This document shows, in pieces, positions 10,913-22,061 of a DNA stretch of 64,000 bases. The notes beneath the pieces are model-generated. The model worked only from the letters and a program-made list of their open reading frames with translations, made no database searches and had not been told where the DNA came from. The stretch is from NCBI RefSeq assembly GCF_001653235.2, contig NC_035796.1, positions 2,294,001 through 2,358,000 on the forward strand. The letters run 5' to 3'. The position numbers and the translations under genes were made by a program. Source of the DNA: Pochonia chlamydosporia 170. Lineage: Eukaryota; Ascomycota; Sordariomycetes; Hypocreales; Clavicipitaceae. Numbering within the stretch: the first letter of the stretch is position 1; every line of letters starts with the position of its first letter.

Positions 10913-11221
10913 TTAATAATTACTCGACGCCCCAGCCGGCGAGCGCATCATCTCCAAATACTCCTCAAGCGAGTATCCAAACCCTGCGCGTCCTTGGCCA
11001 GAACCCTTGTACCCTCCAAACGGCATATCCATCGCTATGCCCCAACTCGTACAATTAATCCCCACCACGCCACTCTCAAACGCCTTGGCAACTCTCATGA
11101 CCCGATTGATATCCTTGGTATAAACAGACGCATGCAAGCCATATTCACTATCAATCGCCTTCTTCACGACTTTCTCTTCAGTCTTGAGAGTATTGAGACT
11201 CGCAAACGGACCAAAGACTTC
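10913..11221 (-). pseudogene. aldehyde dehydrogenase, C-terminal fragment
   Basis: The minus strand encodes only the last roughly 100 residues of an NAD(P)-dependent aldehyde dehydrogenase. The family's EVFGPF motif is at the 5' edge, then a stretch containing EYGLHASVYT, then the conserved MPFGGYKGSGQGR and GYSLEEYLEM near the end. The catalytic Cys/Glu half (several hundred residues) is absent. Upstream of 11221 the frame turns into non-coding sequence, and the C-terminal tail after LEEYLEM looks eroded. This is a truncated relic beside the cluster, perhaps a tailoring enzyme lost or left by rearrangement. Confidence 0.75.
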
Positions 11222-11696
11222 TTATTTTTGCGTTTTGTCTTTCTCGTCGACGTTAAGTCATGCTCAACTCTGAGCATCCGCATTACGGACCCCAAGGAGA
11301 CAGGGCATACTACTACGATAGCACGCCCTGTTACGTGTAGCGGACGTAGATCTTGAAGGTGGTACGACGACAATATATAGTTTTACTTAATCCGGATAGC
11401 CCCATATTTTAAGGTGCCCAGTGCAACGGCTATTAGTGGATCTGCTACCGGCCACTCATTTATTTTTCGGCAGGCACCAGGGCGACTTGCCCTTTCTGGG
11501 TCGAGTCAACTGGCGTCCCCCACAAATTCATCGTGCATGCGAACATTGAAAGCATCAATTGATTCGAAAGGAGATCTACCAGCAACGACCCACCCGGCTA
11601 TAACCAGAAGCCTGCAAGTCGTACGATTCTCAAATGTTACATATGCCCAGATATGGCTGCATCGAGTGGACTGTGCTGCGTGCTGCTTTCGCTCGC

Positions 11697-11706
11697 ACCA
11701 CGTGGT
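11697..11706. promoter_or_regulatory. E-box palindrome ACCACGTGGT
   Basis: A perfect 10-bp palindrome centred on CACGTG lies about 290 bp upstream of the P450-1 start codon. CACGTG is the classic bHLH target, and three bHLH genes lie in this region. It is a plausible operator, but function is inferred from sequence only. Confidence 0.4.
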
Positions 11707-11837
11707 ACGAGATCGATAACGATTTAACACAACGACCATCAGCTTGCCACATGCTCAGGCCAGATTGACTGCCACTTTGGACTAATCATCTACTGGTGTT
11801 TGCAACCGCATCACCAGTCCCGAGCTGTATTGAGTAT

Positions 11838-11902
11838 TTCTTTCTCTCTTTCTCTCTCTCCGTGTGTGTGTGTATGTGTGTGAGTCTGTGTGAGATTGTG
11901 AG
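11838..11902. repeat. CT-rich then TG-rich microsatellite
   Basis: A run of TTTCTCTC-type pyrimidine repeats passes directly into (TG)n-rich sequence with a few interruptions, ending about 90 bp before the P450-1 start. Such tracts are common in fungal promoters and 5' leaders. Confidence 0.7.
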
Positions 11903-11992
11903 TGTATCAAGGGCAGCAAGCCTCTCAAACCGATCCGCGTTCCACGTATTCTATCGATGCTGTATGTTCTGACGACGCAGTTCTGACCCTAC

Positions 11993-13718
11993 ATGATGGA
12001 ACTCACCCTGTTACGGCCCCTGATACAGCCTCTGATACGGGCGTTCTCGCCTGTCTCGGAGTATTTGTTTGCTCGTTATCCTATTCTTGCGCAGCTCGCC
12101 GAGCGAGATGACCTAGTGTCCCTTGTATTCACTGTGGGTGCTCTGCTGTTGCTATTGATGCCAGTATTCACGCCGCGGACCAAGTTTGGCCTTCCTATTG
12201 TTGGATACCGGAGCATCTTCGAGCCGTCGTGGCTTCTGAAACTGCGCTTCATTCGAAACAGCCGGGGCATCTTGAAAGAAGGCTATGACAAAGTAAGAGC
12301 CGACAAGGTCACTTGCAGTTCACGTTCCAGTCTCATTAACACTAATTCGTCCCTTCCAGTACCGGGACATGTTCGTCATTCGCCGCTGGACCACCGACGT
12401 CGTCGTTATCGCGGACAATAAATACATGGAAGAGATCAGGACGCACACCAAGGATGCCGTTCGATCGGTGGAGCCGTTCGTACTAGATCTTGCTGGCGAC
12501 TTCTACCATCAGGGAAAAGTATTCATCGAAAGTGACCTGCAGAATCGAGTCATGCAACAAAAGGTCACCCCAAACCTGGGCAATCTGATACCCATCATGA
12601 AGAGCGAACTGGGTTTCGCGCTACAGCAGGAATTGCCAGATGTCGAGGCAGAAGACTGGGTGCAAGTCGACGCAATCAATGTCTTTGCTCGATCCATTGC
12701 TCGGATTGTAGCGCGCATCTGGATCGGACCCGATGAGTGCCGAAACGAGAATTGGCTGGAAGCGACCACCGACTACACGCAGAACATATTCGCTACGGGC
12801 TTCATCTTACGCTTCGTTCCCTGGTTTCTGAGACCCTTCGTGGCACCGCTGCTTCCTACCTATCGAAGCATGCTCAAGAGCACTGCGAATGCTCACGAGA
12901 TTGTCGACGGCTTGATCAACAACCGCGAGAGCGAGGGCAGCACCAGCACCAAGAGCGATGGCTCCAAGTGGAGTAATGACATCCTGCAATGGACCATGGA
13001 AATGGCCCGCGGAAAGGAGCTTCAAAGAGATAACCTCGCCGAGCGAATATTGATCTTGAGTCTGGCGGCCATTCATACCACTGCCTTAACCATGGCGCAA
13101 GCGCTGTACGACCTGTGTGCGAACCCGCAATACATCGACGAGCTCCGTGAAGAGCTGGTTGAGGTTCTCCGCAGTGAAACCGAATGGAACAAGACGACAT
13201 TGTTCAAGTTTGCCAAACTCGACAGTTTGCTGAAGGAGTCGCAGCGGATGAACTCGGTCTTCCTGCTGACGTTCAACCGCTTCCTTCCCGGCCCAATCAC
13301 CTTATCGAACGGGGTGCGTTTGCCAGCTCGCACGCGGATCGCCGTGCCTCAATATGCCATCATGAACGATCCTGTCAACGTGCCCGGTGAAGATTCAGCG
13401 AAATTCGACCCGTGGAGGTATGAGAAGCTGCGCAAAGAGCCCGGCAACTCTCAGAAGTACTTCTTCGCCATGACGGATAACCTGCACATGGCGTTCGGAT
13501 ATGGCAAGTATGCGTGTCCTGGGCGTTTCTTCGCGTCAAATGAAATCAAGATGCTCCTCGCTCACCTGTTACTTCGATATGATTGGAAGTTTCCAGAAGG
13601 GCAGGGACGCCCGAAGAATTTCACCATCGATTCCGACATGTATCCCGATCCGACCAAACGGGTCATGATGCGGAGGAGGACGGTCGAAAAGAGACTGGAG
13701 GATCTGTTGGCATTTTGA
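11993..13718 (+). CDS. cytochrome P450 (P450-1), ent-kaurene-oxidase-like
   Basis: Two exons, 11993..12292 and 12360..13718, flank a 67-nt intron (donor GTAAGA, acceptor TTCCAG) in phase 0. The protein is about 552 aa. An N-terminal membrane anchor (LVSLVFTVGALLLLL) is followed by a basic/Pro-rich hinge. P450 motifs: I-helix AAIHTTA, ExxR as ESQR, and heme loop FGYGKYACPG with the Cys ligand. The region after the heme (RFFASNEIKMLLAHLLLRYDW) closely resembles the fungal CYP503-like group that includes the gibberellin-cluster ent-kaurene oxidase. It would act on the ER with a P450 reductase. It converges on the diterpene cyclase, whose 3' end is 465 bp away. Inference: it oxidises the cyclase product, perhaps a methyl group. 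The assignment to kaurene itself is unproven. Two adjacent ATGs (11993, 11996) are possible starts. Confidence 0.88.
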
Positions 13719-14183
13719 AGTGCAGCATGGAAGCATGCATAGAAGCACGCATGGAAGAATCCATTCACTATTATAGATATAATAAGACCTAGTATCTCTG
13801 TTCCTTTGTAAAGGCCAGTGATGCCTCTTTCCCACAACACACCCCTACCTTATCGCCTCCTAATGCCAGTTCATATATATTTGATATACGGCTACCCAGC
13901 CTTGCACTCGGAGCTGGGAGCCCAAGGAGGGATTCTATTGAATATTAAATCTTGATTCAAGTTGATCTCGGTTTCTCAATGCAGGCAACAGTCTTGTGAT
14001 ATTGACGTTGGGCGTATGACACAGCATCACGAGGCCATACGTAGAACCTAAGGCACAGAGAACAGAGTTAGGCAAAATTAGGAATCCTAAGGAACAGCTA
14101 GTTTAAATAGAACTAAGAACCCCCAGTACCAAAAGAAGTTGTATCTAAATAGAGTTATGTTTCCTCCAAGCATACTGCCCTTG
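13719..14183. terminator. convergent 3' intergenic region
   Basis: This 465 bp gap lies between the tail ends of P450-1 (+) and the diterpene cyclase (-), so it should hold both polyadenylation regions. No gene is seen. Confidence 0.4.
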
Positions 14184-17100
14184 TCACACATGGCTCCGTG
14201 TAGGATCCCGACCAGTTGTAGCCGAAAGGTCGCGAAGCACATAAAACTGACTGAAGCTCGTCCCAACATCGCAGAAGTACCTTACCAAACGGGTCTTGCG
14301 TTGGTGGAATGATCCATCTGGGCTGTTCCCATGTGCTGCGATTACTGCCTCTTCCAGACAGTCAAGCGCTGTCTGCAGACAACGTTCCTCGTACCTTGCC
14401 AAGGTTGTCAATTCAGCTTTCCGCGCTCTCAGGTCGACAGAGTTCTGTTTGTAAAATTCAGGAAAGCAGAGAGAATTGACGTTGCCCTCGGCTGCGTCCC
14501 TGGCTGCAGATCCGTAATCGTTGTACATGCGGCACGCCGTGGACAGATGCCGTCCCACGACAGTTGCAAAGTACTTCTCGGCTGCGCTTGGGAAGAGTTC
14601 AGTGCCATTGCCTCGGTGATGCGAGAGCCAGGCACAGAGCCACGAGTACGGCGACATGACACCTACGTGATCGGCCGCAGTGGTACGTACCCAGTCGGCA
14701 AACGGACGTGCAGTGTCGTAGAATTGGCCCTGTCATGTCAAGTTTTTGTCAGCTGTCTGGTATCTAAACCAAGAGTCAAGTACATAATATCAAAGATGTA
14801 AGTATGCATGAGTGGAAAATGCAAAACAGGTCATGCCACCTGCGTAGTACATACATTGCCGCATTGTATCTGTTTGCCAAACATTTCATTGTCTTCAGCT
14901 TGTGTGACTTGTGTGAGCCAGAAGTTCTTAAACTCTTGCATGGCTCTTCTCTTCTCTTCTACACTGGCACCGTGCATGTGTGCATGCTGGATCATGTAGT
15001 TGGCATGTCGTCTAAGCGGACTGTAGACCTGTTCAAAAGAGTAAGCCAAGGACGGCTTTGACTTGGACCCCATATGTCTCAACCACAAACCTTGAACGGC
15101 AATTCCGGTGACGGTGGCTCAAAGTCCATCCATGAGAATGCGTCATTCGACGTTTCTGCTTCGTGCGCTACGAGATCCACCAAGGACCGTAGATTATCCC
15201 AATCGTTCAAATAGTACGGTGCGGCAACGGATTCCATAAACTCATCAGCCTGGAAGTACAACAGCGCCATAATGGTCATGTCCAAGACAAGAGTAGTTGG
15301 AGCAAACGTCCTCGTGCGGTTGTTGCATCCTACCCATGTGAATGGGATGATGTCGATGTAGTCATCCTTGCTCATGCGACTCATGCTGGCATCATCTCTT
15401 GGAAAGACAACGAGCCGTTGTGCCTGGAGGAGCGGGACAAACAGAGACGTTTCAACCAGTGAAGCCTGCACCAGCCAGTCTGGCATGGATGAGAAGACAT
15501 CCATGCGTTTCAAGACAGGCAAATAACGAGCCGTCTTGGGCAAGCGATCGACCAAGCTCAGCGTAGATCCGATGTTCTCACTCTTCTGTAGGCTGGTTGA
15601 GACTTTCAATGCGGCCAAGACGTAAGCTTCGTAGACGAGCTTGACTGAATAGCTCGTTTTGGAGGTCCAGTAGCGACCAGGCACTCGGGCGCTAGCAGTC
15701 TTCAACGTCTTGAGGAAAGCGGCGCCGCGCTCAATTGCCCATATCATCCGGGATTCGATGTCTTTGAGAAAACACAGATGACGAGCCTTGGACAACCCCA
15801 TTATGGCGTACGCGGTCTGCTCGGCAGATCCCTCCCACGAGCCATCCTCGCGCTGTTCAAGCAGAGTTCGGGTGCTGGCCTGGCATAACGATATAGCGAT
15901 CTTCTGGCGGAGCTCCTGGCTAAAGTTAAAGTCCCCCGAGTCGGGATTGGCTTCAAACTCGCGGAGAAGATCCGTAAATGCCTCGATCATCAACATGGTC
16001 GGGTAGAGGTGACTCAGATGCTAACAAGACGTCATCATCAGCAAGCAAGCGTTTGATACAGTTTTTCAAGGGCAAAGACTCAAAGCGACATACCCATTTG
16101 TCCTTGAACCGTTTGTCGTGCTTCCACCACGTCTCGCAGACAAAGATTGCTGCCTTGCGAATCTGTGACGCATATCTTGGTCTGTCCCCCCATTCCAAGA
16201 GCACCGAAAGGACATGGCAATGTGAGCTAACACTACGATCGCGCTCGCCGCCAAACGTGGCGAAACCATCATCCTTCTCGAAGATCTTGATCATGACATC
16301 AGGCGACAGACCGAAACTCTGACCAAGGCGTTTCAGTGCCAGAAGACCTTTGGCTGTGTCGTCAACATCGATTGCGCGCTACGATTGTTAGTCAGACGTG
16401 TACTAGATATTACTTAAATTGTGCCACATACCGGAGCTACAATCGTTAGTGCTTGCCTTGATTCTGTGTAGACTTGGTGGACGTCTTACCGAAACCAATT
16501 ACTCCGCGATCCTGGACGAAGCCCCTTCTGACTATCTCGGCAATCTTATTGACAGCAGTAGGTGAAGTAGCAGCCAAGTCAAAGCCGGCCTGCAGCAGCG
16601 TCGCTACGGTCCAGTTAAACTCAAAATAATGGATTGGGTATGTACCAGCGATGCCACCGTCACCGTGCCCGGTTCCTCGACGGTTGACATCTTGGAGGTA
16701 GCCTTCCGCCCTGTCGTCCCAATTGCTGGCATTCATGAGATAGGCTGCGGTGGAGGATGGAGAAGCCATCATGGATCCATTGAACAGATGATGGGCGATC
16801 CTGTCAAAGTCGAGCTTACCGATGAAAGCCTCCAGCGAGTGCAGGGCCGAAGACGGGCGCTGTTCGTACAGCATTTCCGGGCGGAAGCGAGAGAGCTTTT
16901 CTGCGGCCATGGCATCGAGCGCACTTTTGCTCTCGAACTCAAAATGCAGAGAATCATCCTCGTCGCGGAGATACTCCAACAACGCCGGTATGATCAATTC
17001 TACACCGATATGATTTGTGGCGGTTATATCGTTCCATGTCTTGAGCTGGGCAGCGAGTGATTTTGAAGCAAGACGAATACGTCCAGCGATCTCGTCCTTG

Positions 17101-17634
17101 GCGTAATCGAGGATTTGCCACGGATCCGAGGCATGTCGGAGGAGCGCCAAAAGAGCAGCACCTGTGTCCAGAATACCCACGGTTTGCGAGTTGATATCAA
17201 AGCCCCAGCTGCCATCTTGAGCCTGATTTCGAATCAGGTAGTGGAAGGATTCGGGGAACAACCATTTCTTGACGCCGTCTGTTGTCTTGGTGATCTATTG
17301 AGATAGTCAGACAAATAGAATGCTCCCTCCACCACGTTGACATAGTCGACCTGGCACCCTAAGATACTTGGAGCATGACCTTGCTTATGGTTATTATAAC
17401 TACGGACGAGGCATTACGAACCATTGCAACCCAAGCAGTATCGTATACTTGAGGGCTCACGGTTGAGAAGCCATACTGCTCGTCATAATAGGACACCGCA
17501 CGCTGAACAAGAGAGTCTGCAATGCTCGAAAGACTCGCAACATAGACATGGTCCCGATCGCCGTGGCCATTGCTATTGGACAAACCTGACGGGTCATGCC
17601 CATTCGACAAGGCAAAGCTGGAGGCGACAGTCAT
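14184..17634 (-). CDS. bifunctional copalyl-diphosphate/kaurene-type diterpene synthase (CPS/KS)
   Basis: Seven exons fit: 17422..17634, 16490..17294, 16432..16436, 16094..16378, 15091..16020, 14855..15028 and 14184..14729. All junctions are in frame, giving about 985 aa. Conserved landmarks in order: YDTAWVAM near the N-terminus; DGSWGF; SMMASPSSTAAYL; the class II acid motif DVDD in IDVDDTAK (protonation-initiated cyclisation of GGPP); WTSKTSY; PFTWVGCNNRTRTF; the class I metal motif DEFME in ADEFMESVAAP; and CRMYNDYGS...RDAAE, the second metal-binding region. Both active sites look intact, so it should be a two-step cyclase like the Fusarium gibberellin CPS/KS. Exon 3 is only 5 nt (CTCCG) between two 53-nt introns. 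Product stereochemistry (kaurene, pimaradiene, aphidicolane or other) cannot be read from sequence. The enzyme is probably cytosolic; no GGPP synthase is in the window. The start at 17634 avoids an upstream hydrophobic, unlikely extension. Confidence 0.93.
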
Positions 17635-18723
17635 GATGATTTGCAGGGCTAGGAGTAGGGTTGGGGTTACAGAGAGGCAACAGTGATTTGGAATTGCCAA
17701 AGTCAACTTGACATGTCCAGTAGCACCAGAAGCTTTATCCTCTCTCGCAACCAGATGTCGAATGACGTCGAATGACGTCGTCTGGTCACTCTCTCACTTG
17801 CTACGAGCGAACAGGCCATTGTCCAGGATGGCGTAGACATGAAGGATCAACATTGAACTTCAATAATTCCAAGTTCACTGCAGTGTCCCACGATGTGAAA
17901 GCAGACACCCAACAGACTAATTTGCATTCACATCGCAGCCTTGAAGATCACTACTATATAGATACAGAGCAGCGTTCAGAACGAGGCATGCCTTGCCTCA
18001 TTTGGCAAAGACATGAGTGGCACCACTTTGTCTGTCTCCTTTGAACTCGTGGCACTGGGGGCTCCAGAACTGTGAACATGGGGAGGCCTAAATGTACGTG
18101 TACCCTGGACAATTAGAAGCCCTATAAGTGGCAGTACTATTGTTCTGAACAGTCAATACTATTATTTCTGCTGAACTCCGTACAGTAATAAAAGTTAGGC
18201 TGACTTCTATTAGTGCAGGTTACCTAAAGCTACACCGCGAGTCTCACATCCCCCGTGTCAACTCGTGATTTAATGGTGGGAGCCGGCGAGGCTGTCTTGT
18301 CTGTGGTTGGTCTTAATAGCCAAATACCAGAAGTTGTCTAGAAAATCGTGATAGTTGGTACTAGATAGCGATTTCAACTAATACATATACCATAGGTTTA
18401 TTGGATTAGGTTGATGTAAGCGTCGGCCTGAACGCTTCCTCTTCTGCTTCCGCACAGCTAGCCCAAAGAGCTCGGTACTTAGTTGTGTTATGAAGTAAGA
18501 GAAAGGATAGAATTAGAAGTTTACGGTAGCCACCAAAGGAGGCACCATATTGTGCACAAGTCCACACATTGAACTGGGATCGGCTTCGTCATAACATTCG
18601 TCGTCTCTAAACGGAATATGTCTCCCTGTAAAGCAGGCCATCACATCAGTACAGCAATATTACTGCCAACTTAATAGAACCATGTGAAGGCGGGATATGA
18701 ATTTCTAGCACAAGGTATAATAT
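17635..18723. promoter_or_regulatory. cyclase promoter and intergenic region
   Basis: This 1.1 kb stretch lies upstream of the minus-strand cyclase. It contains the tandem CRE-like decamers at 17761-17780 and a TATATAG on the minus strand at 17954-17960. No supported gene is present; the far end is the 3' flank of the next minus-strand gene. Confidence 0.45.
17761..17780. promoter_or_regulatory. tandem decamer with CRE-like TGACGTC core
   Basis: The decamer AATGACGTCG occurs twice head to tail, 127 bp upstream of the cyclase start. TGACGTC is a bZIP/CRE-type half-palindrome. Its role in cyclase control is inferred. Confidence 0.4.
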
Positions 18724-19441
18724 CTACACAACGTCATTCGTTTCTCGCATATGCGCATCGTGTGCCGTGCGCAATTGTTTCGCGAATTGGCGATGCTTGC
18801 TACACCTAGCCTCATAGCTTTCGTATGTACTCGTTAGGTGGATGATGAACTCCGTCGCTCTCGCCAGAGTCATAGCCTTGCTCGCTTTCTCGCGGATAGG
18901 CTGATCGTTATCTCCTCCGTTGCTGTTGCCACTCTGATAGACTCCGCTGGGCGGGATCAGGGAATGCAATGTTCGAAATTTGCTTTGCATCATGTTTCTA
19001 TATCTCTTCTCCACTGCAGCGTGTGGTCGCTCGGCTGGGACATATGTCGTGCTTGCGCAGTCCGTTGTTGGCGCGCCATTCTTCTCTGATTGAGAATCGC
19101 CCTCACATTCCGAGAGGTACTCCTCCTCATCTTCGTCCTCGTCGCCATCTTCAAAGTAGAAAGGATCGTTGCTCTGATCAAAGCTTCCCGCAGTGCTTGA
19201 TCCTGAACGTGTGACGCGCATAGCTTATAGGAGAGTTAGCGTGACGAACTGTCGAGCGATGTACAAAATACAAATACATACAGCTGTCGCGACGCCTTGG
19301 CTCGTTTCGCATGCTCTTAATAATGCGGAACAGTTGCTTGACCATTTCTACATCTTGCTTGGAGAAGGTTCCGTCGTCGGATTTTGACATGAACTCTCGA
19401 AGTGAAGGATGGGGGGAGCTGGGCGAAGCAGCAGAAGACAT
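18724..19441 (-). CDS. bHLH transcription factor, SREBP-type basic region (regulator 3)
   Basis: Two exons, 19282..19441 and 18724..19223, flank a 58-nt intron (donor GTATGT, branch GCTAAC, acceptor TATAAG), giving about 219 aa. The N-terminus is Ser/Pro-rich and is followed by a strongly acidic block (EDGDEDEDEEEY), a likely activation region. The bHLH domain starts at about residue 115. Its basic region HAAVEKRYRNMMQ carries the SREBP-class Tyr, helix 1 ends in LHSLIPPSG, the loop is Gly/Asn-rich, and helix 2 is ASKAMTLARATEFIIHL. No membrane segment is present. It sits inside the diterpenoid cluster between the cyclase and P450-2 and is the best candidate for a pathway-specific activator. 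Regulation by this protein is inferred from position only. Confidence 0.83.
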
Positions 19442-20239
19442 GTCTGCGAAGTCTCAAGGACCAAATCGCAAATCGGGACCGCTCTCTACATCAGACTCGC
19501 CGTTAAGTTTATATATACCAAAGTACAGAACGCAGGATTGAAGTTCCAACTCGGGTTAAATTCTCCCGTCCAACGTGGCCCTCGTCTCGGTGGACAGGCG
19601 AAAGGCAAGGCGTCTGGCCGGTCAGTGAGGACGAGGAAAGAAGACGTCATGAATGTTGGGTTCCGTCTTGGCCTAGTTCTAATACATGCTGGTACCAGGC
19701 CATAGTGTTGCCCTAGTGGCAGCATGAGGGTCGTGTCAACCTAATATAACCTGTACTATCTCTCGGCATTAGCGAAACGTTCCCTTCTGCCAGATTAAAT
19801 GACTTAGCTTTCAATTTTCTTTGATGGGCCGGACATGGGCCGAATTCCACACGCATGTTGGTCCCACGTTCGCAGGGATCACGGGAACAATAGACTGGAA
19901 GCGAGATAGAGATAAAGCGGTAGCGTCTAGTAAGATTAAGTTCACATCAACCCAATAGCTGCATATTACATTTTCAAGCACTTTTTGGGCTGGAGCTGAC
20001 ACCACCTTGGATCCATCCGCTGATCAACATCAACTGTTGAGCCATCCCGCGCCTTGACTATTGCCCTACCCAGGTTTCAGACCTCCATGTCTAGATGCGC
20101 TGCATATCAGAACTAATATCATGCTGCGCAGAAAATTTCCTTTGTAAAGTGTATCATATGCGAGCCTAGATCCTGCGGGGCTTGCAACATCTATGTTGAC
20201 CGTGTCTTATTGCAATGCAGCCAAGTGTGGGCCGTGACA
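19442..20239. promoter_or_regulatory. divergent promoter region between regulator 3 and P450-2
   Basis: This 0.8 kb gap lies between divergent genes. ORFs on both strands (about 19409-19725) overlap each other and are not protein-like. No TATA box or E-box was clearly placed. Confidence 0.4.
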
Positions 20240-22061
20240 ATGTTTCCATCTGCTCAAGTGATAGCAGCTATCATATTCGGTATTGGAACTCCGTTATACC
20301 AGAACTTCTGTATCGATTTCTCCCCCTTAAACCAATTCCCGGCATACCGTACGATGAGGCCTCGATTCACCGCCTCCTCGGTGATATCCCGGATCTCCTA
20401 GCATCGCAGAAAGTACACCAGGAGCCATGGGGTGCCATGGTGAAGAAGTTCAAAGACCTTGACTCACCTATCGTTCAGATTTTCGCAAGGGTTGGTAGGA
20501 AACCTTGGGTTGTCATCATAGCCGCGCGGGAGTAAGCACTGATAATGATAGAACCATGGCCCTTCTGCATTCTAACAAGATTTATTAACAAGGGCGAATG
20601 TCATATTGACTCGACGAGCAGCAGATTTTGATCGATCGGGGTTCTTTGGTGAACTCGTTAATGCCATCATGCCACGCTTTCACACAAGGCTCATGGCCAA
20701 TGACGAATGGCGAGGGCATCGAGGGCTATTAAACGACACAATGTCTCCGGCATTCATAAACTCGACGAGTGGTCCTGGATTGCACGAGGCCTTCTCCCAA
20801 GTCATGGATCTCTGGCGGGCCAAAATGATGCTAGCAAACGATCATCCAATTGACGTTGAACAAGACATCCTTTACGCTAATTTGGATGCAATCTGGGCTG
20901 CTGCCTTCGGGAAGACAGCTGGAGCTGTCGAATCACAATTTAAGAAGGTGGCCGAAATCTCCTCTGCGCCAGATGGAGTGTTCCGCATTCCTAATGCTGA
21001 GATTCCGTTCGAAGCAAAGGCAGTGACCATTCTCGCGGAGAGCATGGCCATCACCGCAAACTCACCACTTGTAGGGCTACATCACAAGTTTGCCGTCCGC
21101 TTCTATCCTCGCCTACGGGCAGCCATGAAGGCCAAAAGGGCTCTGCTACGAAGACAAGTCGATGATGCTGCACAGCGAATGCGTAGCCAAGACGGCGCAA
21201 TCCAATCTGTCACTGATTTCGTCATAGCTCGCGAGATGAAAGCAGCGGAAAAGGCAGGTCGGCCTGCTAACATCCATTCTCCCGTCATCCACGATGAGCT
21301 CTATGGCTTTCTCATGGCCGGGCACGACACAGGAGGTACAGTCAGCGGTTGGGGCGTGAACTTCCTAATGAAAAACCCCAGAGTACAAGACACTCTCAGA
21401 AACTCCATTCAAACCGCATTCCCGAATTATCTCCCAGACGGAGTTCCCACGGCCAGGACTATCGCCACAACGTCCCTGCCATACCTGGATGCCTTCATCG
21501 AGGAGGCATTGCGCTTGGGTCCAGTAGCTGGCGTACAGGTCCGGGAAACAATCCGAGACACCCAGCTCCTAGGCCATATGGATCATAGAGGCACGAATGT
21601 CTTCATGTTTGTAAGTGCTTGACTCCACAGCCTCCCCAATACCAAATCGCCAAATATGAACGCATCCTGACCGGCCTCGTTAGCTTATCGGCCAAAGCGT
21701 ACAACTCCCCCCCATCAATGTCTCCCCCTCTCTCCGGAGTAAAACATCCCAAGACTCCTACTACCAATTCACCGACCGCAATCCTCAAGGCATAGCGGAA
21801 TTCAAACCTGAACGCTGGCTTAAAGACGACGGGACATACAACCCCAGCGCCGGTCCGGCGCTGGGGTTCGGCACTGGACGGAGAGGATGCTTCGGCAAGA
21901 AATTTGGCCTCCTTAAACTACGGATGTTCTTCTTTTTGCTAGTCTGGAATTTCGATCTCCTTCCCCCGATTGGTGAGGAACAAGGCCCATTACCAAGGAA
22001 GCTGAGGCTGGCTTTGAAGCCCAGAACTACGTATGTGAGGTTCAGGGATTTGAGGAGGTGA
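20240..22061 (+). CDS. cytochrome P450 (P450-2)
   Basis: The proposed exons are 20240..20279, 20303..20531, 20593..21610 and 21684..22061, about 554 aa. The last two introns are canonical (61 and 73 nt). The first interruption is only 23 nt (GT...AG); removing it joins the hydrophobic anchor MFPSAQVIAAIIF to the hinge LLYRFLPLKPIPGIP, a normal P450 N-terminus. P450 motifs: VILTRRAADFDR in the N-terminal third, I-helix AGHDTGG, ExxR as EALR, the ERW region, and heme loop FGTGRRGCFG with the Cys ligand. It would be an ER monooxygenase. It lies between regulator 3 and P450-3 in the diterpenoid cluster and probably modifies the cyclase product. A GTGAGT overlaps the stop at 22059-22061, so a further 3' exon is possible but not supported. 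Confidence 0.82.

Larger units (their letters stand above)
11222..11992. promoter_or_regulatory. intergenic upstream of P450-1
   Basis: The 770 bp before the first P450 holds an E-box palindrome and a pyrimidine/TG microsatellite, both listed separately. No supported gene is present. Confidence 0.5.
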
